DNA of 64,000 nucleotides from Diplocarpon mali (taxonomy: Eukaryota > Ascomycota > Leotiomycetes > Helotiales > Drepanopezizaceae). Shown here piece after piece: positions 53,503 to 64,000 of the stretch. The position numbers and the translations under genes are program-made. Numbering within the stretch: the stretch's first letter is position 1; the number at the start of each line of letters is the position of its first letter. The stretch covers positions 76,087 through 140,086 of the forward strand of contig JAENRP010000060.1 in NCBI GenBank assembly GCA_024741835.1, written 5' to 3'. The notes beneath the pieces are model-generated. The model searched no databases, was not told where the DNA came from, and worked only from the letters and a program-made list of their open reading frames with translations.

Positions 53503-56500
53503 GTTGAGGGGTGTGATGCGGGGTTTGACGGGGGAGAGGTCTTGGCTGTTATAGCTCTTGACGGGCTCCCCGTTCTCTTCGACCAGCTACATTGACTTGA
53601 ACATGCTGCCTCTCCTCTCCACGCGAATCTGGCTATCGCGCCCAGGGAAAGTTGAGGCCTCGATTATGGGTGAGTACCTTTCTCTCTTGCAGGTCTGCCG
53701 TTTAACTTGCAGCAACGACTTAGTCCTCACCCGCCCGTTACAAGGGACAGTCAATTGACCCTCCTCTTCCTCCGCCTCCTCCTAACCTCCTCACCTCCTC
53801 ACAGCCAGACGAAAACACGGTCACCCCCATCTGCGCCACGACCTCGACCGTCCCGAATGCCGTCATTATCATCTTCTTCCAGCCCTTTCAAACCTTGTGC
53901 AATCTAACTACACAGGCCAGGCCTCTTATCACTGAGCTTGACCCATGGGCGTGGCGTGTCCGTTTTGCGCCGGGCTCCCCTCACCACGGCAACGCCTCTT
54001 GAAGTCGAAGAGCAGTCTCGCCATCCAGATTTACAATTCTGCCAAACCGATCTTGGTGCCATGCTGCGCCAATCCGAGCTGCTGGCCAAAGCCGTGTCGA
54101 GACAAGCCTCAGTCTACCGTCCGAGTGGAGCTCAGGCTTTCCTATTCCCCGCAAGCTTCCCCGGAGCTCACCCTCCTAAATGGCTTGACTCTTGCACTGG
54201 TAGAGTGCAGGAGAGTTGTTTAGTACTCGCGGTTGCCGCCAGATATTCGTTTTCTTCTGCTCGAATCCCGTTGGCAACAACGTATTCGCGGACAAGAGCT
54301 GGGCTAGTGGGCGAGCAGAGTTACACTGCTTGGTCTGCGCTCACCCATACAGCCGCTGCTGCGTCCAGTTGTCATCCACTTCCAATCCAACGCGTCTACC
54401 GATAGCCGAATCACAACTCGGCCAGCAGAGTACGGAAGGGCATGAGAAGCGTCAGAGTCATTCGATGTGATTTTCTATTACTTACATACCTACTGCAAAT
54501 CGACCATTCGGTGCTGGTCTTTGATAAGAGCCTCGAGAGGCCCGTACTGGTAACGGCATGCCGCCATACCTACCTAACGAAAAGCCAAGTCCAGAATCCC
54601 CATGCCGCATCGGAGTCATCCGAGTGGCCGGCCGAAGTCTTCTCCTCATCTTGAAAGAGCCTGAACCGACTGCCGTGCTCAACCGCGGCTTGCGCGCCTT
54701 TTTTCATGCACGCTTGTCGTATATTCCACTATCACGCTAGGCAAGACGAGTTGCAGAGACGCACTGAGGCATATGACCTCAAAAGCACTACTGCTTCGAA
54801 TAATAAGTGCCGCGTAACGATAGTGCAACAATTGCGCTGCACTCCAGGAAATCTGAAAAGCATCCAATTGTGCTTGTTGTGTGCCCCTCCTACGTGCACG
54901 TTGTGTATTGCAGGTCATATAATGCATGGGTATAGCATCTCACGTACTGTGTATACACCCGTGACTTTGCTGCTTTTCCTAGGGCCATTCCCAATCCCCA
55001 CCCGCTGGCTATTTCCCTCCGCCTCTTTTGTCGTTATCTTGGATGGTCAATTCCCTTGTCCTGGCGAGCAGCTCGCCATTTCAGGCCTCGGTCCTGTTCA
55101 TCTGGCCGACCACATGCCATCACATCCCTATGGGATCATGGATGCGTGTCAGGTCTTGCGGCCCCGGGATTCCCAAGTCGAGGCTCAAAACTCCAGTCAG
55201 CCACGTCGGCCTTTCAACCATCCATTTTTGTGTTTCCTTCTGAAGAGAGAGCTTGTCAAATATTACGATCTTGGCAAGACCATGTCATGTTTGCGCTTGT
55301 CAAATTTCCCCCTGTCCCGTTTCCAGATGTGTAGTTGCGCAACGAGGATTTTGGTGTCGAATTACCAGTATTGTGCTACCAGCCTCGAACGTTGCACATC
55401 TCCAACGTCAGGCTATGAAGGCTATCGCCAGACGGATTCCACACTCATGAGTCTCGAAATGTCTCCAGGTTGGAGCCTAGTCAAGATGGTAAACGGCTTG
55501 AGGAACAGCTTCCGGCGTGCGGGAAAGACGCATGCGGTTACCCAGTAGTGTCATCTCATACGTTTTCTCATGCAGCAGGATAGCTTCGAATTGTTGGAAC
55601 GACGCACGATAGGCAGATATTCCCATTCATGAAGTGGTGTCGTATGGAATATCACACTTGCTGGCCAAAATTCTGTGCTTTCTTGTCGAGATCAGATTGA
55701 AACGATGATTGTTTCCAATATGGTATCGTGCCGTGCGACGATGGGACCTTGGCATCCAGCTTCTGCTCAATCTATGAAGCTTGCAGCTCCTAGGCTCTTC
55801 CTCGGCGCCTGGCGGGTGAGAATCTAGCAGATGCTGCTTTGTTCTTAGTAGATGTCAAGTTGCCAGAACATCCCTTTGGCTTTAGGGAACCGGCTCGTTC
55901 GATCTGTAGCCTGGAAGTTTCCCAAGTCATCGGCAAGAGCTTCCCAAAGAGCACCTCTGGAAACGCCTAAGCATCTACGTCTGCCAGTTCCCTCGCAGCT
56001 AAATCTAGATGAAAAAGAACACCGAACAAGTATAGTATATCTCCACGCCCCAAGCATACGGCCTCAGCCGTCCCATACATCAAAAAGCCCCGGCACCCAG
56101 GCGGGGTGGCTTTCGTTTCAGGTCGGAGGGTGGAGTCCTGCCGAGCATGCGATGCTGTAGTACTGGGTGCCATTGCGAAGAGCAGGTGGTCTGGGCGTGC
56201 TTAGGAGTAGTGACAGAAGGAGGAGGAGGAGGAGGAGGAGTATGGAGATGGTTGCTGCTCTCATATTGAGCATGTACGCTTGATATGCGTCGAGGAAAAC
56301 GTGTGGTTTTTACTTTGTCCTGGTAACAATCTCCGCGGTTGGCTGGACTCGCGCCTGTGCTTTAGCCTTTGGAAGTCCTACGATGGTACACCACAGATTC
56401 CGCTGCCGAGCCCCCAAAGGTGCAAAGAAACGACATCTGGCGAGCTGGTGATGGAACGGCTCTGAGAATCCCAGCTACAAGTGAGAGGGAGGGCTTGTGT

Positions 56501-59500
56501 ACGAGCCACGCTCTTGTTGGCGAGGTGCCGACCAGCCTCGTTGCGTGGATATCTCTCCCGGGATGCCCGATGACAGCGAGTCCTCTGCTATCGCTGCGCC
56601 AATCTACCTGGCTACGACCTGCGACCTGCGACCTGCTTCTATTGCGGTGGTGCGGGGCTTACGGTTTTCAAGTCTGCAGGAGACTCTGGATCTCGTCTTG
56701 TATCTGCCTTTTATTTTTTCCTTTCCTTTTTTTGGTGGTTTGGCCACTCGAGAGCAGACGCGTACAGCAATCGCAGGTCTCGCTCCTTTCTGACGTGGTC
56801 CTGGAGCTGTTTGCGCCGTGAGATTCACATCTAGCGGCCGTGGCAGTGAATAACCGTGGCTCTGGGATTGAATGGTGAGCGCCCATGCTGACAATAGCTT
56901 CTCCGCCCCTCATCGTGAGGAAACCAGATTGCAGAACGGCAGTGGTTGAGATCCAGGCCTGCTGGGGAACTCTGCCGTCGCGAGAGTTTTTGGACGTATC
57001 TGTGTTCTCGGTGGGCGGGCTCGCGCAGAGACGGGGCCGTACCTGTCCGCAATGTTCAGTTGGCACGGGAGTTTCAAAACCTAATGAACTCGCTGGAAGT
57101 TTGAGACTCTCTCGCCGCTCACCTCTCGCCCCAAGCCTCCAAGTCAGTTCAACAAGCTGTCCGCGCGTAGCGATGAGAGGAAGCGAGGCGAGGAAAGCTG
57201 ACAATCTTGGGAGCCAGTTCGGTCGCAGAGCCAATGCTCACGGTACATTTCCAGAGCTCTAAAGACGACGTCGGTTCATCAGACCACGATGCTATCACCG
57301 CTACCTCACGCGCAAAGGATCCCGAGACACTGAAGGGATTCGCTTGCACGTTCTTCCTCCTGGTGCCCCGCTTCCCGTCTTGCAATACCAGATGAAGCGG
57401 TTCAGTCGAAGCTCACTCACGTTGCCCCTCACGTTCTTCCGGATGGCAATGTATGGAGAGTTCCCGTTCCCATCAGACGAGAGGATGGAGACAGAGTGGA
57501 GAATGGTAGCGGGAGGAAAGGTGGTAGCAGTAGGTAAGTAGGTAAGCAGGCTACATGGCATATCTGTTCTGTCTCTCCGTTCATCACCAACAGGCCTGGT
57601 GTCTTTATCGCCTACTCCACGCAGGCGTCCCCGTCAATGCCCAGGCAACATATCTCGGGAAATTCAGAGGAAATTCAGAAGGAGCCAAGATCTCGCTCTT
57701 GAAGTTGACATCGGCTTCAGGAATCTGGTCCGGCTATCTTTGGATACGGCGATGGAGGCATCCTTATACCAACCTCCGTACCGGAGTGGGAGCGCCGAAG
57801 CGGGAGTGTAGGAGAACACGGGGTGCTGAAGGATAGGAATCCTGTTTTCTACACGTCTTGTTCTTAACAAACTTGTGCAAGATGCAAGATTTGCACGTTT
57901 CAAGTCGAACGCTGGTTGGAGGTGTGTGTAGTTGGGGTCACAGGGTATTTAGAAAAACTAAAAGCCTGCTAACGTACCAGGTCCAAAGACTATATAGATT
58001 TGTGTCGCGGTGCGCCCACGGCGTTTCCTCCCCGTCTCGTGGGGCGAGAAAGCAGCCCGTTAGGATTGCGGCCCTCGCACTCTCTCTGCCATACCGTGAC
58101 AATTTGTCCCAGGAAGCTCTGGATGAGATCTGCTTCTCAGATCAGGCAGTAGTGTTGATTATTAATGGTGGTTCTGCTGTCACGTAGTAACCAATGTCTT
58201 GCCCAGCCTCGACGCGGCGGCGAGAGCAAGGCTCAGGTCGATAGTCGCTGAGATCCACGACCTCAAATCTTATGAGGTTTTGACGTACAGAATATCAGAG
58301 GATCAACGACCCTTCCAGCTCCTATCTGTATGGGCTTCTCCTCTACTACGTTGAGAAGTCTCATCTCGCAAACTGGATCTCGCTGATCAGCTTACTACAT
58401 ACAGCCTGACCACTCCCCAAGCCTGTCGCAATCCCTGCCGTGCCATACTCTGATAATCAATGTGGCAGAATAATATTCACTCGCAAACAACTCTCTTACA
58501 GACGTAGTACCCGTCACCTGCGGAATAACCTGTGTCGTGATAAGAAGAAACAGCGGAGATCATCTGTTGCGGTTGCTACAGAAGATAGATCTGCAGTATC
58601 GTATGCCAGAATTTCAAGCAAATCAATCTCAGTATCACATACTCAAATAGACTGAGCTGAGGGGGTGGGGTTGAGTATTCGATGAGGATGCAGAGAGGTG
58701 ACGATAATTTCAGTTAAGCCTAGGTCCAGAAGGGAAGCTACATAAGTAGTACTCCATGGGTCGATAGATACTCGGATCTGCAACAGATCACGACTATCTC
58801 TCGCCAACATTCCAGGGGCAAGACATCGGGTTGGAGAGAACCGGAATCGGGACTCGTCATCTCGCAGCGCCACATGGAGTTCGCAGGAGTCCCGAAACCC
58901 TTGAAAGATGCTCGGAGAGCGAAGAAGACGATTGAAAAGTACACGGCGAAGATGACAGGGAGTGGTAGAATGACAACGGAAGTCACCCGTCCCTACTGTC
59001 AAGGCTTTGCTTTTCATCGGAACCGGCATCCCAGAGACCACCGAAAACATCTTTGAGGATCAATGCCTCGATGACCGGACCCCCAATATCCCAGACACCG
59101 GACACAGTTCCACGCTGCTTTCGCTTCTCCTCCACGCTCCCTCTAACACGAGGAGGAAATGAAGATAGATGTACCAGCTCTGAGGTCCTGTGAAGCCGGC
59201 AATCCCTCCTCTTCTCGGGCTATCAACTAGGATGTCCTGAGGTAGGAAGCCTCCCGCTAGCCAGTGTGAATGGGTCTCGGGACTCTGGACAGGATCTGAA
59301 GCACCCATGTGCCGGTAATCAGCAGCACGCTCTTAGCTGCCACAAACCCCGAAATACAAATGGTGAGAGGTCGTTGCAGAAAAAGAGCGCGAATTCAGGG
59401 GCAAGAGTCGATTCTGTCTTGAACTGAGGGAGGCGAGTCCCAGGAACAGCGCCGACTTTCTGACGAGGCGTGCTGGAGTGGTCAAGGAAGGTACGAGCGG

Positions 59501-61949
59501 TGAGGTTCTGAGCGACTCTGTGATGGAGAAGCTTTCCGATCGTGCATCTTGTCTCTGGAGCTCACCTATAGAAATAAAAAATGAGCCACTAGGATGTCGA
59601 AAATCTTAAGCGAGAAAGGTAAACAAAGGAGAACTGCGCAGGTGCTGAGGTAGCCAGTCTCCTCTAGGGACAGGTACAGCCACGAGATGGATTCAAGCTA
59701 TGCTCGCGTTAGTTTAGCTCTGGGTCGATGTTGGAGAACAAACGCGCAGTCATGAGCATGCGTCGCTTGCACTGTGGCCTATCTGCGTGGTGGAAACTCC
59801 ACGCTGTGCGGGTGGAAAATTAAGAGACGCGGAATTATAGGGCTCGCAAATCACCACCCGATTCCGAGCTGGACGATACTGAGGGCAAGGACTTGGCAGT
59901 GGCAAGGAACTGATGTGCAGACACTGGCTCGTAGTAGTTTCTAATGACTAGCTTGGTTTTTGGGTCTGATGCGTACGCTGACGCAGCGCTGCTTTGTGTT
60001 GACGAAGAGCGGGAAGAGTCAACGCGCGTAGCGTGGTCTGGAACGACTGGAAGCCTTCCATCGTCTTGACACGGCATTGTAAGGAGATCCGCTAGGACTG
60101 CCCAGGCTGTACTAGGTCTGGAGGGCAGGCCATGGGTTGATAACAGCACAACAACCGGCAACCCTACATCCCATCTCAGGCTCTAGACTCGCAGCACTGC
60201 GACGGCGAGGGCGGGGCACAGGTTGACAGAGTCGACGAGATCCAGATCCGCGAACTGAGCAAATCCTAAAGCGCAGGGTGGAAGGAGGGGGTCGACCCCG
60301 TAGGCTCCTCTGCCGGATCTCTTCCTCCATCACGTATAAGAGTCAGCTAACGAACTATTGCAACTCGTCCAACCCAAGCCTGCCTGGCCTAACTATCAAG
60401 GCCGTTGCAGCTACCCATCTTTAAAGCTGCATTTGCATGCCGTGGACAGCATCCTAGATCGTATGTCTTGGTTTGCTTACATTTATAACGCCGCAGCGAC
60501 CAAAAGCCATCTTAAGCAAGGCGGGCTGCAGAGCGGGAATCTGCTCCTCGTCTCAGCCTGACCTTTCTTATATCTGTCAATAGAGTTCTCTATGCGGCTG
60601 GGCTACGGTCTAGTGCCAGAAGTAGTGTCCTCGCAGAAAAACGAGACGGCTAGCGAACCTCAGCGTAGCATAAGCCTCTTCATGTCTCAGTCGTATCATG
60701 GATTCAAAGACCCAAGGAGCGCTGCGCCTACGTCCTAGCTATCGGAGACTGGAGAGTACATGCCCCGCGGCAACAGTCGACTCTTGGGGCTCGGAGCTCG
60801 GCTGCCATACATCTCAAGGCTTTGATCTGGATCTCGCTCGCGACGGGTGGCATCTCCAGCCTCCGAGTTGGCTCTGGGCGATCCAAAGACATGCTGCTGG
60901 GTGCGTGTAGCCTGGGTGCGTGGCGGTCGCTTGTCTCGGAGACGGTAGCGCGGGAAAGAGCCGAGTGAAATGACAGCGATATCAGAGATGACAAGCTGTA
61001 TTTCGGAGAGCCGAGCGAGCTTGTCGCATAGGAGATGCTGCAAGTGATGCTTTGAGACCTCATATGATCCCTTGACACGCTCTACCCAGCAAGGCTCAAA
61101 GACGAGCACTTTGTCATCGGCATTCTAATGTTTGTAGAAGCGGGTCTCTGGAGCCTTTGCCGTGCGTTGATGCTCTACCCCTATCCTCGACAAGGCTTCG
61201 TCCCAGATGCGAGAGAAGCATAATACCCGCATGTTAGGATAGAACCAACGCGGCCTGTCACTCTACAGCAGATTCTCATTGTATATTTCCTAGCCTAGCA
61301 ACGCAAGACTAGCCTACGAAGAAGAGAATGGGATTTCTAACGTACTATCTAGACTGGTCTATCCGCAAGTCAAGCACCGCAGAGGAAGTGCCCAGCTTCA
61401 ACAGTGGCCTGGGTGAGCACTGCCCCAGCGATCCAGATGGCTCTTGACAAAAGCACCAGGACACGCGGCACCTAACAACATCTGCTAACCTCACGAGATT
61501 GCCGGACGACGATTTTCCCCGTGTCTTGGTGTTCTCTGGATATATCCACCCGCGAGCAACACTAGCGGAAGCTGAAGCGTGTAGCACGGTAGTAGAACTG
61601 GCGATGATGAGAGCAGATCCAGCGAAGACATGCCACCCCGGCAGGGAGGGATGCCCTCGCTGCCGTGTCGTCTGGCTGGCTTGTTTACAGCACCACCTCG
61701 CCTCGCGCTCCCTTCCCGAGGACTACGGTCTATGTGCTAACGCCTGAGCGGTTTTGGCGGAGACTTTGCCACGGATCAGAGGATGCAGTCTATAGAGGGG
61801 TGTATAATAACAAGGGAAGATGAGGTTCAGAAACCAACACGGCTTCCTTGCGGTATTGTCCCTAGGCAACGCCAAGTACTGCTCCTTGCCTGTCAGCTTG
61901 GGCTTGTCTGATTACCATCTGCGACAGATAGCGATTTGGCAAGGTAGGT
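53503..61949. other. Long gene-poor region
   Basis: 8.4 kb with no gene I can support. The longest frame is plus 54706-55548 (280 aa, Cys/Leu/Ser-rich, no domain); minus 57234-56668 (188 aa) likewise. No transposase, tRNA or splice-linked conserved protein was recognised. Base composition is balanced, so this does not look heavily RIP-mutated. Confidence 0.4.
56218..56240 (+). repeat. (AGG)n microsatellite
   Basis: About 7.5 perfect AGG units in non-coding sequence. Confidence 0.95.
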
Positions 61950-62690
61950 AGTTTTCGTTGAGGAGGTATTTGTTCAATGGATACTTGTTTGCAACTACTT
62001 ATGTATACATCAATTATTTAGTAGTGACTTGTTTACTTATTGTTTATTTAGTAGCTGATGTTTACTTGGTATGTACTTGTTCCATGGGTACTTATTCGTA
62101 ACTACTTGCTTATAATAATATATTTAGTAGCGGGTATTTACTTAGTATATACTTGTTCTGTGGATATTTATTTATAACTACTTGTATATAATAGTCTATT
62201 TAGTAGTTGTTTATTTATTTATATATTTAGAAGCGGATATTTACTTAGTGTATACTTGTTCCATGGATAATTATTTATAACTACTTATTTATAACCACTT
62301 ATTTATAATCACTCATTTATAACTACTTATTTATAATAATCTATCTGGCAGTTACTTGTTTGTTCATTATTGGTTAGTAGTCAGTACTTACCTATCTAGT
62401 CTACACTTGCTCTATAGATACTTAGCTATAACTACTTGTTTATCATAATATATCTAGTAGTTACTCATTTATTATTTGTTTAGTAGTCAGTCCTTACCTA
62501 CCTAGCAAGTACTTGTTCAGTAGATACTCTACAACAACGCTGGTAATAATCTGTTTGGTATTTACTTGTCTAGTAGTCTCCTATCCAGTGATCACTTGCC
62601 TATACCTACTTGTTTGTGATAATCTGTTCCTAGCTACTTGCTTCTCAACCGCCTATCGGGTAGTTACTTAATTGTTCCTTACCCATCTAC
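61950..62690. repeat. Degenerate AT-rich satellite, ~76-bp unit
   Basis: About 740 bp built of diverged copies. The unit heading tttagtag falls at 62047, 62123 and 62199 (76 bp apart), with variants at about 62225, 62373 and 62479. Within units the order tttagtag / gtatttactt / agtatatacttgttc / tggatacttattt / ataactacttgttt / ataataatcta recurs. No open frame. Confidence 0.85.
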
Positions 62691-62886
62691 CAATCCCTTC
62701 GACCGGCCCCCCTCCAAACAGCTCCAGAGGCCGTAGAGAGCGTCACGAGACGTCACCCTGCTCTCTGCCGATACATTCCCAAGCACCCCTCGAACGCAGC
62801 CCCGATGACGCCGCAGCGACAACACCCCGCCCTTGCATGGCGGGATGCCAGGCCGCTCGCCGTGTCTCGCCCGACCCGGCATATCC

Positions 62887-62934
62887 ATCCCCCTCTCCCT
62901 CCATCCCCCTCTCCCTCCATCCCCCTCGTCCTCC
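62887..62934 (+). repeat. 16-bp tandem repeat, three units
   Basis: atccccctctccctcc twice exactly, then atccccctcgtcctcc. Confidence 0.95.
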
Positions 62935-63549
62935 ATTCCTCTGGTGTCCGACCGCCTCTGCCGTGTCGTCGCCGCACGCCAGACCTTCTCGCGCCGCTGG
63001 CGCAAGACCGGACCGAGGAGCAAGGAGCAGACGGCCCGGCGGGCAACGGAGCGTGTCCGTTCCCGTCCCAACCTGCGCCGCCCAAGGTCTTCGCCCAGCA
63101 TACAGAGCAGCGCCGTGCGAGGACGAAGCGACGGCGGCTCGGTGGCAGCGCTGGCTTCGACCCCGCGCACGTGACTACCTGGTCTGCGAACCCAGACAGA
63201 CCTAGCGAACCCGACAAGCAGAGCAGCGCAGGACACCTCGTTACGCTGCCACGGCCATTGATCATCCCCTGGGCGATTCCTTCGCGTCGGCATCAGCGCG
63301 TGCTTGCCTCCTCGGCGCCGACCTCCGAAACCCGTATCGTCCTACGGAGGACCCCCGAGGCAGAAATCAGATGGGACGACATGCGGATGCAGCACCATCC
63401 TGCGGAGAGAGGCTTCGTCGAGGGGTGTAGCTGTTCCCGTACCCCGTGACGTATGATGGACAGTAGGGGCTACGTGCTTGTGTGAAGGAGTAGGATTGAT
63501 CATCGCCTCGTTTGTTTCACGACGGGGAGGAAGCTAGGGCGCAGGGCTC

Positions 63550-63578
63550 AGAGAGAGAGAGAGAGAGAGACAGAGAGA
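63550..63578 (+). repeat. (AG)n microsatellite
   Basis: About ten AG units interrupted once (gagagacagagaga). Confidence 0.95.
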
Positions 63579-64000
63579 TGTACAGCCCCGTTCCCGTTTC
63601 CAGACTCCTCCCTCTTGTTTTAAGCATTGTAGAAGATTAAGGCCAAGAGGAAGAAGAACCCACTGACAAGCACCCTGCGGTACGGTACAGTACCGGCCAG
63701 GCCTAGCAAGGGGAGTAAAGCCACTTCCACCTCTATAGCCTAAAGTCTATATGATACTTGACAGGCCGGCGCTCCAGAACTTTCCACGGCCCACGGCGTG
63801 CAAGACAGGAGACGAGCAAGGAAAAGGGGAGGGGGAAATAAAGAGATATAAAAAAAAAGTCCAAGCTTCCAAGCTGCTGCTCTCCCGTACCGTGCTGTAC
63901 TGCGTACAGACCTCGGGGTGCGAGGAAGTACCCCTGCCCAGCGGTGTTTCAGTTCCTATTTTTACTTTACTTCGCGGGCCGCATGGTAAGTGCACTCGAA

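Larger units (their letters stand above)
62691..64000. other. GC-rich end of window, no gene supported
   Basis: 1.3 kb. Overlapping open frames on both strands at 62672-63449 (up to 214 aa) are Arg/Pro/Ser-rich and follow from GC content and the 16-bp repeat. No domain recognised. Confidence 0.4.

Noticed and set aside
54706..55548. 280-residue plus-strand open frame
   Set aside because: No domain, irregular Cys/Leu/Ser composition, competing frames nearby, no splice partners. Left as noncoding but worth a transcript check.
62672..63449. Overlapping 170-214-residue frames on both strands
   Set aside because: Open on both strands at once because of GC content; includes the 16-bp repeat; Arg/Pro/Ser-rich with no domain.
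1..64000. CRISPR arrays, prokaryotic operons, phage genes
   Set aside because: The window is clearly eukaryotic (spliced fungal genes); the tandem repeats lack the spacer structure of CRISPR arrays.

Overview
The window looks like a piece of nuclear chromosome from a filamentous ascomycete (Pezizomycotina; I would guess a leotiomycete, but nothing here proves the class). Evidence: protein-coding genes with many short introns (mostly 45-60 bp), recognisable fungal housekeeping proteins (Sec7, Pep7, Met8, Mcm6, Esf2, Dbp7, Erg8, Ecm4, Uba1), a Clr5-domain protein, and long gene-poor spacers with AT-rich degenerate repeats. All gene models were built by hand from reading frames, splice-site motifs and remembered family sequence patterns; no search was run.

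Layout. 1-13.3 kb is compact housekeeping DNA: SEC7 (minus, cut by the window edge) head-to-head with LAT1; PEP7/VPS19 (minus); MET8; a HbpS/GlcG-like protein (minus); a DUF4385-like protein (minus); and MCM6. 14.4-24.3 kb: a five-exon MFS transporter, a Clr5-domain protein, a repeat-like spacer, ESF2 (minus) and an aldehyde dehydrogenase. 24.3-28.9 kb is gene-poor and holds what looks like a decayed gene. 28.9-33.0 kb: DBP7 and PAN6 diverge from a shared 318-bp spacer. 34.4-43 kb is conspicuously GC-rich: ERG8 with a long 9-bp minisatellite starting right after its stop codon, an assembly gap, an AT-rich block bounded by a 46/47-bp direct repeat, a second 9-bp-period repeat, and a 1168-residue mitochondrial-type PPR protein. 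44-53.5 kb: a tRNA-Gly-like gene with a bad acceptor stem, ECM4 (minus), UBA1 (minus), and a five-intron FKBP (minus). 53.5-64 kb has no gene I can support; it holds simple repeats and a degenerate ~76-bp satellite.

The genes mostly serve unrelated core functions: vesicle traffic (SEC7, PEP7), pyruvate oxidation (LAT1), siroheme (MET8), replication (MCM6), ribosome assembly (ESF2, DBP7), pantothenate (PAN6), isoprenoids (ERG8), ubiquitin (UBA1), and mitochondrial gene expression (the PPR protein). The most unusual signal I found is splicing: four introns in three genes (both introns of MET8, the first of ALDH, the second of FKBP) only preserve conserved protein sequence if they start with GC rather than GT. 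Microexons of 23 nt (PEP7) and 21 nt (FKBP) and a likely 3-nt first coding exon (ECM4) add to this. I found no clear previously undescribed multi-gene system.
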